Assembly (NCBI GenBank): GCA_903916195.1
Contig: CAIWVP010000005.1
Location: forward strand, 1 to 47,382
DNA: 47,382 bases
Reading direction: 5' to 3'
From: an uncultured Verrucomicrobiota bacterium
GTDB taxonomy: Bacteria; Verrucomicrobiota; Verrucomicrobiia; Limisphaerales; UBA9464
The notes below the pieces were generated by a model. The model had not been told where the DNA came from, did no database searches, and was given only the letters and a program-made list of their open reading frames with translations. The translations under genes were made by a program, and so were the position numbers. This document shows positions 1 through 11,698 of the stretch, in pieces; position 1 is the first letter of the stretch; each line of letters begins with the position of its first letter.

Positions 1-1
1 C

Positions 2-844
2 GCCGAAGAGACGACCACCGGCGTGCACCGCCTGTATCAGATGAAGGAGGCGGGCACGCTGCTCGTCCCGGCTATCAACGTGAACGACTCGGTCACCAAA
101 TCCAAGTTCGATAACCTGTACGGCTGCCGCGAATCGCTCGCGGACGGCATCAAGCGCGCCACCGACGTCATGCTGGCCGGCAAGGTGGCGGTCGTGTGCG
201 GGTACGGGGATGTCGGCAAAGGCAGCGCCCATTCGCTCCGCGCCTATGGTTCCCGCGTGGTGGTCACCGAGATTGATCCCATCAATGCCCTGCAGGCCGC
301 GATGGAGGGCTTTGAAGTCAATACCCTTGAAAGCACCCTCGGGGTCGCCGACATCTATGTCACCACCACCGGCAATTGCGACATCATCACCGTGGCCCAC
401 ATGCTGGCGATGAAGGACCAGGCGATCGTCTGCAACATCGGGCATTTCGACAACGAGATCCAGGTGGATGCGCTCAAGAAGCAGAAGGGCGTCCGCATCG
501 AGAACATCAAGCCGCAATACGACCGCTACCACCTGCCGGGCGACAAGAGCATCTACCTGCTCGCCGAAGGCCGGTTGGTGAACCTCGGCTGCGGCACCGG
601 GCATCCGTCGTTCGTCATGTCCAACTCGTTCACCAACCAGACGCTCGCGCAGCTGGACCTCTGGCAGAACAAGGACAAGTACGAGAAAGCCGTCTATCGC
701 CTGCCCAAGAAGCTGGACGAGGAGGTCGCCCGCCTGCATCTCGAGAAGATCGGCGTCGTGCTGACCAAGCTCACCAAGTCGCAGGCCGAATACCTCGGAG
801 TGGCCTCGGACGGCCCTTACAAGCCCGAGCACTACCGCTACTGA
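2..844 (+). CDS. ahcY: Adenosylhomocysteinase (SAHase), 3' part
   Basis: S-adenosylhomocysteine hydrolase, a cytosolic NAD-dependent enzyme that splits S-adenosylhomocysteine into adenosine and homocysteine in the methyl cycle. The gene is cut by the left window edge. The reading frame is open from base 2, and the in-frame residues [14 protein letters not shown] match the conserved core just before the NAD-binding domain. About 280 of the usual 430-470 residues are present. The NAD-binding Rossmann glycine motif is visible as [10 protein letters not shown], followed by the family C-terminus ending KPEHYRY. No start can be given. A REP-like hairpin and a strong terminator follow, so the transcript probably ends here. 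Confidence 0.97.
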   Translation, partial: AEETTTGVHRLYQMKEAGTLLVPAINVNDSVTKSKFDNLYGCRESLADGIKRATDVMLAGKVAVVCGYGDVGKGSAHSLRAYGSRVVVTEIDPINALQAAMEGFEVNTLESTLGVADIYVTTTGNCDIITVAHMLAMKDQAIVCNIGHFDNEIQVDALKKQKGVRIENIKPQYDRYHLPGDKSIYLLAEGRLVNLGCGTGHPSFVMSNSFTNQTLAQLDLWQNKDKYEKAVYRLPKKLDEEVARLHLEKIGVVLTKLTKSQAEYLGVASDGPYKPEHYRY

Positions 845-884
845 GCCATCGGTGGGGACGCGGTGCCGCGCGTCCAAAAATATT

Positions 885-910
885 GGGCGGCGCAGCAACG
901 CCGCCCTACC
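885..910 (+). repeat. REP-like hairpin, GC stem followed by TACC
   Basis: Perfect 8-bp inverted repeat (885-892 with 899-906) around the loop CAGCAA, followed directly by TACC. Related hairpins ending CCCTACC occur at 43833-43854 (inverted, degenerate) and 47347-47371. This looks like a dispersed intergenic repeat and not an ahcY-specific signal. Confidence 0.55.
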
Positions 911-917
911 CGATGCC

Positions 918-949
918 AAGGCGGACGAACTTCGGTTCGTCCGCCTTTT
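918..949 (+). terminator. Rho-independent terminator of ahcY
   Basis: Stem AAGGCGGACGAAC / GTTCGTCCGCCTT closed by a stable TTCG tetraloop (931-934) and followed by a T run. It lies about 75 bp after the ahcY stop and reads in the ahcY direction. The rest of 845-1227 holds the REP-like hairpin, the nrdJ terminator and no credible gene. Confidence 0.9.
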
Positions 950-1170
950 TCTTTCCCGACCTTGCCTCTCCGCGAGGCACGAGAGCCCCGTCTTCTTCCA
1001 TGCGCGGAGCGGTGGGGCGGGGGCTCGTGGAACTTGCCCGGATCCCTGTGCTTCCGGATAGGACGGACGCCGCGACCGACGGCACCGCATGCGGTCCGGT
1101 CGACGCCCCGCGTCATCTCCAAGAAGCTCGTCCACGACCGCGACTTCCGCTGTCTTGGACCCGGGAAACA

Positions 1171-1200
1171 AGAAAGCCGGACCTTGCGGTCCGGCTTTCT
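1171..1200 (-). terminator. Rho-independent terminator of nrdJ
   Basis: Perfect 13-bp stem AGAAAGCCGGACC / GGTCCGGCTTTCT with a 4-nt loop that reads GCAA on the minus strand. It lies 27 bp beyond the nrdJ stop, and the T-rich 3' arm works for minus-strand transcripts. Confidence 0.85.
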
Positions 1201-1227
1201 TCCAATCGGCCCGCCGATGTCAGCGTC

Positions 1228-4404
<3,177 letters not shown>

Positions 4405-4435
4405 GGCGAAACCTCGGTTTTTTGCCGCTGCCTCG

Positions 4436-4489
4436 CCCCATCCTGTGGTGGATGGGGGCCTAGCCTACCCCTACTAATGGTGTCTTCAA
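4436..4489 (-). promoter_or_regulatory. Putative nrdJ promoter and 5'-leader hairpin
   Basis: On the minus strand TTGAAG (4484-4489), a 16-bp spacer and TAGGCT (4462-4467) form a weak -35/-10 pair. The predicted start near 4455 would put a perfect 8-bp hairpin, CCCCATCC / GGATGGGG (4436-4457), at the very 5' end of the mRNA, about 30 nt before the start codon. I see neither an NrdR box nor a cobalamin riboswitch here. Bases 4490-4632 hold only a small inverted repeat (4574-4593). Confidence 0.35.
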
Positions 4490-4632
4490 GGGGATTTCTC
4501 TCGAAACGTCATAAGTGCGTGAAGTTGAGGGGGATTTCGCGTGAATCGGCCCCGGGCGGGTGCGTCGGCTTCGTCCACGATTGTGAACGTGGATCGTCCT
4601 GCTGACCGGCGCCGAGGAGAAGTTGTCCGAAG

Positions 4633-5115
4633 TTATGCGCAGGCGATCCGGTGACCAGGGATGATCTTGCCGATGTTCTTGGCGAGCTGCTGCACGTCGC
4701 CGCCGCTGCTGGCGTCGACGAACGGGAACCTCGGGCCCTTGTCGCCCATGAAGGACTCGTCGCCGAGATGGATCATGCCGGAGCCGGTGAACCCGACGAA
4801 ATGGTCGCCGTCGGTGTGGCTGTCCGGGAAGTGGAGCCCCTTGACCTCCTCGCCGTTGAAGTGGACGGACAGGCTCTCCGCGAAGGTGATCACCGGTAGC
4901 GCGCTCTTCGGCGAGGCCGGCCCGGTCTCTCTCAGCTTCGTCCGGATCTTCTCGGCGAGCGGAGCGAACGGGTCGTCGACCCGCAGCACGCCGTCCGCCC
5001 TGCTGCTCGCGCCGATATTGCCGCCCGAGCCTTGCGGCAGGTGGACGTTTCCAGCGACGGGCGAGGACGTGACCTGGCCCTTGTCGTAGAACGAATTGCC
5101 GGAGGCCGCTCTGCC
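4633..5115 (-). pseudogene. Metallo-beta-lactamase-fold hydrolase remnant
   Basis: Resembles secreted MBL-fold metallohydrolases: the early segment GNVHLPQGSGGNIGASS ... GVLRVDDPFAPLAEKI, then FAESLSVHFNGEEV, FPDSHTDGDH, GMIHLGDESF and a C-terminal KIIPGH. Between 'AEKIRTKLRE' and 'LPVITFAES' the stretch that should carry the HxHxDH metal-binding motif is missing, and the C-terminal helix region is shortened. The frame has no convincing start: upstream it runs into the regulator gene at 5117 with non-homologous residues. I read this as a gene with internal deletions, unlikely to be a working zinc enzyme. A product that lost metal binding but kept the fold is the alternative. Confidence 0.6.
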
Positions 5116-5116
5116 G

Positions 5117-6067
5117 TCACCGCGGGCCTTGCCGCAACGGTCCGAGCGCCGCGGTGAGGTCTTCGAGGGAGGCGATCTGGGCGGCACCGATCTCCGCGAG
5201 CACCGAGTGATAGGCGCCCGCCGCCCGGCCGCCGACCAGCAGGTGGACCGCCTTGGGCAGGAGCCGCCGAAGCCGCCGGAGCTCGGCCGGAAGCATGGGG
5301 TCGTCCTCGGGATGCACCAAACTCAACGCCACCGCGAGCACACCGTGGTGGATGGCCGCGGCGGCGATCTCTTCGGCCGGCAACGACGGGGCGGCATACG
5401 TCACCCGCCATCCGTGGCTCGTCGCCGCCGCGGCGACGAGCGCGGCCCCGAGCTCGTGCAGCTGCCCGGCCGGTGTGGTGACCAACAGCACCGGCGCCGA
5501 AGGATGCAGCGTGTGCGGACGGGCCGCTTGGCAAAGGTAGGTGCGGATCACCGCGGACGCGATGTGCTCGTGCACCACCTTGAGGTGGCCTTCGCGCCAA
5601 GCTTCGCCGATGCGGCCGACCAACGGCGCGACGACCTGCGCGAGCAAGCCGATCTGGCCGAGCGACAGCGCACCTTGTTCGAGCACGCGCTCCAGGCCGG
5701 CGGCATCCATGTCCGCGACCGCTTTGAAGGCCGTTTCCAAGAGGTGCGCGCTGGAACCGCCCGCATCCGTCCGGACCCTCGTGGGGCCCGGTGCACTGTC
5801 CGCCGTGGAGCGGTCCACAGCGGAGACCAGCGCGGAAAGCCGTTCCGTCGGCAATGAGGTCACTCGGCTGATGCTGTGTCCGTGGTCCGTGACCTGCTTC
5901 AGGAGCGCGAGGCGTTCGACGTCGGCCTCGGTGTAGAGGCGTTGGTTCCCGCTCGACCGGGACGGGTTGACCGTGCCGTAGCGCCTTTCCCAGACCCGGA
6001 TGACGTGGGGGGTCAATCCGGTGCGGAGGGCGACGGTTCGGACGGTGTGTCTCAATTCAGCAGTCAA
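5117..6067 (-). CDS. MerR-family regulator with cobalamin-binding domain (CarH/LitR-like)
   Basis: Transcriptional regulator of 316 residues. Residues 8-75 form a MerR winged-helix domain (RTGLTPHVIRVWERRYG ... NQRLYTEADVERL). Residues 110-175 form the helical bundle that caps cobalamin, with W157, E167 and H168 matching the W-x9-EH motif of CarH. From about residue 190 comes a B12-binding Rossmann domain whose H204 (GQLHELG) should be the lower axial ligand. CarH proteins repress as AdoB12-bound tetramers in the dark and release DNA in light. The residue after W157 is Arg158, where CarH of Thermus has His132 as I recall, so the light response may differ. No ATG is available; TTG at 6067 fits the domain start but has no Shine-Dalgarno. 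It is divergent from a sigma-factor gene. Confidence 0.88.
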   Translation of the reverse strand: MTAELRHTVRTVALRTGLTPHVIRVWERRYGTVNPSRSSGNQRLYTEADVERLALLKQVTDHGHSISRVTSLPTERLSALVSAVDRSTADSAPGPTRVRTDAGGSSAHLLETAFKAVADMDAAGLERVLEQGALSLGQIGLLAQVVAPLVGRIGEAWREGHLKVVHEHIASAVIRTYLCQAARPHTLHPSAPVLLVTTPAGQLHELGAALVAAAATSHGWRVTYAAPSLPAEEIAAAAIHHGVLAVALSLVHPEDDPMLPAELRRLRRLLPKAVHLLVGGRAAGAYHSVLAEIGAAQIASLEDLTAALGPLRQGPR

Positions 6068-6076
6068 TGGCCGTTA

Positions 6077-6104
6077 AAGTTAGACCGGAACAAGACGGAT
6101 GCAA
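6077..6104 (-). promoter_or_regulatory. Putative promoter of the MerR/B12 regulator
   Basis: Minus-strand TTGCAT (6099-6104), 16-bp spacer, TAACTT (6077-6082). The -10 ends only 9 bases before the TTG start at 6067, so transcription would begin at or next to the start codon (near-leaderless mRNA). Found by eye only. Confidence 0.35.
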
Positions 6105-6189
6105 CTATCGTCGCCTGTTGGTCCGGAGATACGGCGGATGTCTAATAAATAAATAAACAATAAATAGACAAAAAGCTGAACCCTAGACA
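6081..6189. promoter_or_regulatory. Divergent regulator/sigma control region with TAGAC repeats
   Basis: The spacer between the divergent regulator and sigma-factor genes contains TAGAC at 6081, 6165 and 6184 and the inverted copy GTCTA at 6140. The copies at 6140-6144 and 6165-6169 flank an A/T-rich core (TAAATAAATAAACAATAAA) that stands out in this GC-rich genome. This is where a MerR-type autoregulator would be expected to bind; the operator identity is inferred, not shown. Confidence 0.35.
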
Positions 6190-6243
6190 ACCTTGGCTTG
6201 TGGTCGCTAGGTGATGTGCCGTGCAACTGGTGAAACTTCCCCG

Positions 6244-7311
6244 ATGAACCTCGATTGGATCTGCGTCATGAACCGAACCGCTTCGTCGACCAACCGGCCA
6301 CCGAGTCATGGGGACGGTGCCACTCGCCTCGCACGGATGCGTCAACCGGCGTCACGTCGGCAGGCCGGACCCACGGAGCGGATCCGACCGGTGTCCGTGG
6401 CGGCTGCCCGGCCTGCTGTCATCGTCATGCCCTGCGAGAACACCGTCGAGGCGCTCCCGGTGCTGCCTTACGAGACCAAGAGCGCGTTGACGCTCTACAT
6501 GCGCGACGCCGTCGAGGTCCCGCTGCTCACCATCGCGGAGGAGAACGCCTTGGCCGCGCGGATCAAGCTCGGCGACATGGCGGCGCGGGAGCACATGATC
6601 CGCGCGAATCTCCGGCTCGTCGTGAAGATCGCCCGCGACTACGACGGCTTCGGGCTTCCGCTGCTCGACCTCATCAACGAGGGCAATATCGGGTTGATGA
6701 AAGGCGTCGAGCGCTTCGACCCGGCCAAGGGCGGCAAGCTGTCCACCTACGCGTCCTGGTGGATCAAGCAATCCATCAAGCGGGCGCTGGCCAACCAGTC
6801 CAAGACGATCCGGTTGCCGGTCCATCTCGTGGACAAGATCAACAAGGTCCGCCGCGTCGCGATGCAGCTCCAGGAGCTGTTCGGCCGCGAGGCCACCGAC
6901 GAGGAGTTGGCGGAGGAGATGAGCGTGCCGGTGAAGAAGGTCAGGTTCTGGATGCGTTCCGCCCAGCGCACCGCCTCGCTCGACGCCCCTATCGGCGACG
7001 AGGATTCCAGCCGGCTCGCGGATGTCGTGCCCGACACCGAGGCCCGGAATCCTTTCGAGGCGCTGGAGAACCGCACGGTGCTTGAGATGCTGCGGCGTTT
7101 CCTGCCGATCCTCGACACGCGCGAGATGACGATCCTGCGCGAACGGTTCGGGTTGGAGGGCGGCAAGGAGAAGACGCTCGAAGAAATCGGCCGGACCTTC
7201 GGCGTGACCAGGGAACGCATCCGCCAGTTGCAGAACATCGCCTTCGCGAAGCTCCGTAAGCGGATCGAGGAGCACGAGGCGGTGCAGCAGCCGGAACTCG
7301 CCGCGGCCTGA
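6244..7311 (+). CDS. RNA polymerase sigma-70 family factor (primary-like, RpoD/RpoH/SigB group)
   Basis: Sigma factor that directs core RNA polymerase to promoters. It has region 1.2 (TLYMRDAVEVPLLTIAEE), region 2 with the RpoD signature (DLINEGNIGLMKGVERFD, then STYASWWIKQSIKRAL), region 3 (RLPVHLVDKINKV ... EATDEELAEEM) and the region 4 helix-turn-helix (LEEIGRTFGVTRERIRQLQ). It lacks the acidic region 1.1 and long insert of housekeeping RpoD, so it is probably an alternative group 2/3 factor. Conservation begins only near base 6450. The start is therefore uncertain: GTG 6211, ATG 6214, 6244, 6270 and 6427 are all possible, and I chose 6244 for a weak GGTG upstream. It is divergent from the B12-sensing regulator, which may control it, and convergent with acpS 9 bp away. 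Confidence 0.9.
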   Translation: MNLDWICVMNRTASSTNRPPSHGDGATRLARMRQPASRRQAGPTERIRPVSVAAARPAVIVMPCENTVEALPVLPYETKSALTLYMRDAVEVPLLTIAEENALAARIKLGDMAAREHMIRANLRLVVKIARDYDGFGLPLLDLINEGNIGLMKGVERFDPAKGGKLSTYASWWIKQSIKRALANQSKTIRLPVHLVDKINKVRRVAMQLQELFGREATDEELAEEMSVPVKKVRFWMRSAQRTASLDAPIGDEDSSRLADVVPDTEARNPFEALENRTVLEMLRRFLPILDTREMTILRERFGLEGGKEKTLEEIGRTFGVTRERIRQLQNIAFAKLRKRIEEHEAVQQPELAAA

Positions 7312-7320
7312 CGCCGGTCG

Positions 7321-7698
7321 TCAGCCTTCGAGGATGGCGACCGCCGCGGCGTGGGCGGCGGTGTGGGTGAGGCTCAGGTGGATCCTCCTTGCGCCGCGCT
7401 GCGCGAGCAGTCTCCCCCCCGAGCCGTGCATCGCGATGCACGGCTCGCCCGACGGCTTCCGGACCACCTCGATATCATGCCATCCGAGCGCCGTCCCGAT
7501 GCCGGTGCCGAAGGCCTTCGACACGGCCTCCTTCGCCGCGAACCGGGCGGCGATGTGCTTCGCTGGATCCTTGTGGGAGAGGCAGTAGTCGAACTCTTCC
7601 GGCCGGAGGATCCGTCGGGCGAAACGTTCGCCGAACCGCGCGAACGACGACGCGATGCGGTCCACTTCGACCAGGTCGATTCCGGTGCCGAGGATCAT
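7321..7698 (-). CDS. acpS: Holo-[acyl-carrier-protein] synthase
   Basis: Transfers the 4'-phosphopantetheine arm from CoA to the acyl carrier protein, activating fatty-acid synthesis in the cytosol. About 125 residues, the normal family size. It begins MILGTGIDLVEVDRI (the metal-binding Asp is in GTGIDLVE) and has the second signature RFAAKEAVSKAFGTG plus LSLTHTAAHAAA near the C-terminus. An in-frame ATG at 7746 would add 16 unconserved residues; I start at 7698 by homology. It follows pdxJ by about 55 bp on the same strand, the classic pdxJ-acpS pair. Confidence 0.93.
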   Translation of the reverse strand: MILGTGIDLVEVDRIASSFARFGERFARRILRPEEFDYCLSHKDPAKHIAARFAAKEAVSKAFGTGIGTALGWHDIEVVRKPSGEPCIAMHGSGGRLLAQRGARRIHLSLTHTAAHAAAVAILEG

Positions 7699-7753
7699 GG
7701 GCGGACGTGGTTCCGTGACGGAAGGACGCGAGGCCCCGGAACCCATGCGAAGG

Positions 7754-8521
7754 TCATCCAGGGTAGCCCTCCATCGCCTTCAGCATCTCCTTCACCGCGG
7801 CGTCGAGCCCGATGAAGACCGCCCGGCTCACGATGCTGTGGCCGATGTTCAGCTCGACCAGGTGGGGCACGAGATGGATGAGCGGGAGGTTCTCCACGTT
7901 GAGCCCGTGGCCGGCGTTCACCTGGAGGCCGAGCTCGTGGGCTTGGCGCGCCGCGGCGACGAGGCGCTGGATCTCGTCGTTGCGCTCGCGCTTGAGATGC
8001 CAATGGTCCCCGTAGCGTCCGGTGTGGAGCTCGATGGCGTCCGCGCCGGCGCGGGCCGCGGCCGAGATCTGCGCAGGATCCGGCCCGATGAACAGGCTCG
8101 TCGTGATGCCGGCGTCCCGCATCCGCGCGCAGGTCGCCGTGATGGCCTCTTCGTGGCCGACGACCTCGAGGCCGCCCTCGGTGGTCACCTCTTCGCGGCG
8201 CTCGGGCACGATGCAGACGATGTCCGGCTTGATGTCGAGCGCGAAGGCCACGATCTCCGGCGTGATCGCCATCTCGAAGTTGAGCCGCGTGCGGATGGCC
8301 TCGCGGAGCCGGCGGACATCGCGGTCGATGATGTGCCGGCGATCTTCGCGGAGGTGGGCGGTGATGCCGTGGCATCCGGCCGCCTCGCATGCGAGCGCAG
8401 CCGCGACCGGATCGGGCTCGACACGGCGCGGGCCTTCGGTCGGCTGGTCCCGGTAACGGGCCTGCCGCAGGGTGGCGACGTGGTCGATGTTGACGCCGAG
8501 CTCGAGGGTCGGCGCGCTCAT
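7754..8521 (-). CDS. pdxJ: Pyridoxine 5'-phosphate synthase
   Basis: Condenses 1-deoxyxylulose-5-phosphate with 3-amino-2-oxopropyl phosphate to make pyridoxine 5'-phosphate, the last ring-forming step of de novo vitamin B6 synthesis. It has 255 residues and typical motifs: [15 protein letters not shown] at the N-terminus (active-site His and phosphate contacts), [46 protein letters not shown], and VNAGHGLN ... [12 protein letters not shown] at the C-terminus. The ATG at 8519-8521 overlaps the stop of the upstream lipoprotein gene (ATGA), so the two are probably translationally coupled; acpS follows. Confidence 0.96.
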   Translation of the reverse strand: MSAPTLELGVNIDHVATLRQARYRDQPTEGPRRVEPDPVAAALACEAAGCHGITAHLREDRRHIIDRDVRRLREAIRTRLNFEMAITPEIVAFALDIKPDIVCIVPERREEVTTEGGLEVVGHEEAITATCARMRDAGITTSLFIGPDPAQISAAARAGADAIELHTGRYGDHWHLKRERNDEIQRLVAAARQAHELGLQVNAGHGLNVENLPLIHLVPHLVELNIGHSIVSRAVFIGLDAAVKEMLKAMEGYPG

Positions 8522-9972
8522 CGGGCGACCTTCATGGATTGCGCGCGGGGAGGCGCATCGCCGTCGATCCAACGGGTGAGCAAGGTCAGCTCCATCGCGG
8601 TGAAGCCCGCGGTCGATTTGCGCTTCACGGTCAGCTCCTTCGGTCCCGTGACCAACGCCTCGGTGATCGATTCGCCCATCAGCGTCGTGGCCTGGTAGAG
8701 CCAGCGGACGCCGGGGCGGTCGTTGACCAGGGCCCGTAAACGCAACCGGTCCGAGACCTGCCCGACCAGGTTCCAGTGCGCCATGTTCTCGGCGGTGATC
8801 TCCCAGTCGTATCCGAGCAACGCGGGGCGTTCGAGCTGCGCGACGAGCCCGGCGGGCATGGGTTGAAGCGAACGCGTCGGCGGGATCGCGCCCAGCAGGA
8901 GGTAGGGCCGGTCCTGGTCGCGGAACGGCGCCAGCCGCGGCGGCATGAAGATGTGGTTGATCGCCGCGGCGTGGCGCTCCGGGTCGTAGGCCAGTTCTCC
9001 CGACAGCTTTGCCGCCTTCGGGTCGTCCGTGAAGCTGGGCTTGAGCGCCGCCACGGCGTGCTCCACCCAGGATTCCGGGTCCTCGACCCGTGCGGCGACG
9101 TAGGTCTGCATCTTGTCGAGCGAGTCGGTGCCGGCTCTGGACCAGATGAAGAGCTGCTTCGGAAGGTCGTTTCCGGCGACCTGTTTGAGCCACGGGATCT
9201 CGCCGAACCACGCCGGGACCCCGCGGATGGCCGTGAACTTCGCCAACGGATCGCGGATGACCGACGGCCGTTCCCAGGCGGGGAGCTTCGACGGCAGCGC
9301 TTCGGCGAAGGCCAGCTTCAGCTCGGTCCGCACCGCGCCGTCGCGCACCGCGGCGTCGAGCATCGCCGCGGGCCGGCCCGGGAGATTGAGCTCGGCGTGC
9401 AGCACGACCTTGGGCTCGGCCGGCACGAGCGACAGCGCCTTGAAGGCGTCCTCCGGGCTGAGGAGCGCGGAATCCGACACCGCGACGACCCAGCCGGACC
9501 GGACGAGCACCTTGGGTTCGCCGGCCTTTTCGCCACGGGCGGCGTGGGCTGCGGAGAAGAACTTCGGCCAGGCCTTCGCCCAGACCTGGGCGCGCGCCGC
9601 ATCGGTTTGGACGGCGATGGCGAACTCACGCCGGGACGAGGACGGGGCCAGCGTCTCGCCGATGCTCAGGCGGTCGGCGAGGTCCGAGACCAGCACGAGC
9701 CCGTCGGCGAGCGCGGCGGGCGGCATCGGTCGGTCGCCGGAAGCGAGCTTCCAGAGGACGCGCGAGAAGTGGGTCAGCAACGGCCCGCGCAGCGCCGCCG
9801 ACTCAGGCAGCGCCATGACGTCGCGGACCGTCGGCGCGTTGGTCTGCAACGAGAGCGTCGTGCCGCCGACGAAACGCCACCGGCTTTCGACCGAGGGGAC
9901 CGAAGAGTCGCAGCCCGCCCAGGTCAGGGCGATGAGCGGCAGGAGCAGGCCGAGGAGGCGATGGATTCGCAT
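8518..9972 (-). CDS. Lipoprotein of unknown function
   Basis: Predicted lipoprotein of 484 residues. It starts [21 protein letters not shown], a basic N-terminus, hydrophobic core and lipobox (TWAGC), so the mature protein begins at a lipidated Cys about 20 residues in. The body is soluble alpha/beta without a family I recognise. The repeated 'rate a protein or parameter' look of the sequence ([12 protein letters not shown] ... [13 protein letters not shown] ... [23 protein letters not shown]) resembles uncharacterised periplasmic proteins of this phylum. A GTG at 9993 would add seven residues before the basic segment. Its stop overlaps the pdxJ start, so it shares an operon with pdxJ and acpS, though no functional link is known. 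Confidence 0.8.
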   Translation of the reverse strand: MRIHRLLGLLLPLIALTWAGCDSSVPSVESRWRFVGGTTLSLQTNAPTVRDVMALPESAALRGPLLTHFSRVLWKLASGDRPMPPAALADGLVLVSDLADRLSIGETLAPSSSRREFAIAVQTDAARAQVWAKAWPKFFSAAHAARGEKAGEPKVLVRSGWVVAVSDSALLSPEDAFKALSLVPAEPKVVLHAELNLPGRPAAMLDAAVRDGAVRTELKLAFAEALPSKLPAWERPSVIRDPLAKFTAIRGVPAWFGEIPWLKQVAGNDLPKQLFIWSRAGTDSLDKMQTYVAARVEDPESWVEHAVAALKPSFTDDPKAAKLSGELAYDPERHAAAINHIFMPPRLAPFRDQDRPYLLLGAIPPTRSLQPMPAGLVAQLERPALLGYDWEITAENMAHWNLVGQVSDRLRLRALVNDRPGVRWLYQATTLMGESITEALVTGPKELTVKRKSTAGFTAMELTLLTRWIDGDAPPRAQSMKVAR

Positions 9973-10135
9973 AGGACGGCTACTGGTTGCCACGGCATCG
10001 GCGCGGATGCAATCCCGGCGCTATCCGGACCGGGTCCGGATGCGGCGGCCGCCGGTGCCCGATGGTGTCCGCGCGCGCCCATGCGGTCGCTGAATCCGGT
10101 TGGCGCGGAGCCCCGTTCCGGTCGATCCTCCGCGC

Positions 10136-10825
10136 GTGCCCGCCCCGTGGTTCCTGCTCGATTCCGGCCCGACCGCTCCCGCGATGAACATGGCGCTCGA
10201 CGAGGCGTTGCTGGAAGGCAGCGCCGAGCTCGGGCGTCCGGTGCTGCGGTTCTACGCGTGGACGCTCCCGGCGGCGACATTCGGCCAATCGCAGCGATAT
10301 TCCGACATCGCCGCGGTCACGCCATCGCGACCGTTGCTTCGCCGACCGACCGGCGGTGGCGTGGTGCCGCATGCGGACGATTGGACCTATAGTGTCGCCG
10401 TGCCGCCCGGACATGCCTGGTGCTTGCTGCGGGCGGCCGAGAGTTATCGCCGGATGCACGCGTGGCTCCGCGATGCCTTCATCGGGCTCGGTGTGCGGGC
10501 GACCTTGGCCCCGAGCGGCGACGGACGCGGCCCGGGCCAATGCTTCGGCGGTGGATGGGAATGCTCCGACGTCCTGCTGGACGGTCGGAAGCTGGCCGGG
10601 GCCGCGCAACGCCGGAACCAGATGGGGCTGCTCATCCAAGGTTCGGTCCAGCCGGCTCCTCCCGGGATCGTGCGCGCCGCATGGCAAAAAGAGATGCTCC
10701 GCATCGCCGGACTCCAAGACGATGTCGTCTGGACGGAGCTGTTCCTCGGCGAGGCGCTCCTGGCCCGTGCGAAGGTCCTGGAAGCGGAGAAGTATTCGCA
10801 GGCCGCCCATAACGAGCGGCGCTGA
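10136..10825 (+). CDS. Lipoate-protein ligase A family protein (BPL/LplA/LipB fold)
   Basis: Predicted to attach lipoate or octanoate to the lipoyl domains of 2-oxoacid dehydrogenases and GcvH. About 229 residues with the family signatures FYAWTLPAATFGQSQ, RRPTGGGVVPHADDWTYS (ligand-binding RRxTGGG) and GRKLAGAAQRR, which carries the catalytic Lys. The accessory C-terminal domain of E. coli LplA is absent, as in LipM/LplA1-type proteins, so it could be an octanoyltransferase rather than a ligase. I chose GTG at 10136 because homology starts at APWFLLDSG; a TTG at 10100 is also in frame. It is divergent from the lipoprotein-pdxJ-acpS operon. Confidence 0.85.
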   Translation: MPAPWFLLDSGPTAPAMNMALDEALLEGSAELGRPVLRFYAWTLPAATFGQSQRYSDIAAVTPSRPLLRRPTGGGVVPHADDWTYSVAVPPGHAWCLLRAAESYRRMHAWLRDAFIGLGVRATLAPSGDGRGPGQCFGGGWECSDVLLDGRKLAGAAQRRNQMGLLIQGSVQPAPPGIVRAAWQKEMLRIAGLQDDVVWTELFLGEALLARAKVLEAEKYSQAAHNERR

Positions 10826-10898
10826 GAAGGATGGCGCCGCGAGCGGTGTCCCGCATCGGGCGCGGGGCTCGCGGTCGCGGCCGTATCCGTCGCGGTGA

Positions 10899-11579
10899 TC
10901 AATAGGCGCCGTTGCCGGTCCCGTGGCCCAGGACGATGGCGACGCCGGCGCTGGTGCCGAGACGGGTCGCGCCGGCCTCGATCATCGCGAGCGCGGTCGC
11001 GGTGTCGCGGATGCCGCCGCTGGCCTTCACCCCGAACTTCGGTCCGACCCTCTCTCGCATCAGCAGGATGTCTTCCAACGTGGCGCCGCCGGTGCTGAAG
11101 CCGGTCGAGGTCTTCACGAACTTCGCGCCGGCTTCCACGGCCAGCCCACAGGCGCGGATCTTCTCGTCGCGGGTGAGCAGGCAGGTCTCGAGGATGACCT
11201 TCACCGCCGCGCCGTCGGCGGCTTCGACGACATCGCGCAACTCGCGGAGGACCCGCTTGTCGTCGCCGTCCTTGAGCAGGCCGATGGGCAGCACGAGGTC
11301 GATCTCCTGCGCGCCGAGGTCGATGAGGGTCTCGGTCTCGAAGCGCTTCGCGTCGCTGTCGGTCGCCCCGAGCGGGAAACCGACCACGGCGGCGACCTTG
11401 ACGTCGGAATCTTCGAGCAGGCTCGCGGCGAGCGCGACCCGCGAGCCGTTCACGCAGACGGACCAGAAGTGGTGCTCGCGGGCCTCCTCGCAGAGCCTCC
11501 GGATGTCGGAGGCGGAGGCGTCGGCCTTGAGGAGCGTGTGGTCGATATGGCGGGCGAGGTCGCGCGGCGACAATTGCAT
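10899..11579 (-). CDS. deoC: Deoxyribose-phosphate aldolase
   Basis: Cleaves 2-deoxyribose-5-phosphate to acetaldehyde and glyceraldehyde-3-phosphate in deoxynucleoside catabolism. A TIM-barrel class I aldolase of 226 residues with [10 protein letters not shown] at the N-terminus, VVGFPLGA, the Schiff-base Lys in [14 protein letters not shown] and the second Lys in [10 protein letters not shown]. The ATG at 11579 fits the family start; a TTG ten codons upstream (11609) is in frame but adds unconserved residues. A GGAGG lies rather far (14 nt) from the ATG. It stands alone, divergent from the permease gene at 11699. Confidence 0.95.
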   Translation of the reverse strand: MQLSPRDLARHIDHTLLKADASASDIRRLCEEAREHHFWSVCVNGSRVALAASLLEDSDVKVAAVVGFPLGATDSDAKRFETETLIDLGAQEIDLVLPIGLLKDGDDKRVLRELRDVVEAADGAAVKVILETCLLTRDEKIRACGLAVEAGAKFVKTSTGFSTGGATLEDILLMRERVGPKFGVKASGGIRDTATALAMIEAGATRLGTSAGVAIVLGHGTGNGAY

Positions 11580-11698
11580 CGGCCCCAAGGTGGCCTCCGT
11601 CCGGGGCAAGGCAAGCTTGCGCCGCCGGCATGTCGCGCCCCCGCGAGGGTGAGCGCTTGCTCCGGTGGCGACGTTCCCCGCACCCTTCGCAATAATCG

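Noticed and set aside
4405-4632. Cobalamin riboswitch or NrdR boxes expected before nrdJ
   Set aside because: No B12-box core and no pair of ACAC-AT-GTGT type boxes could be found.
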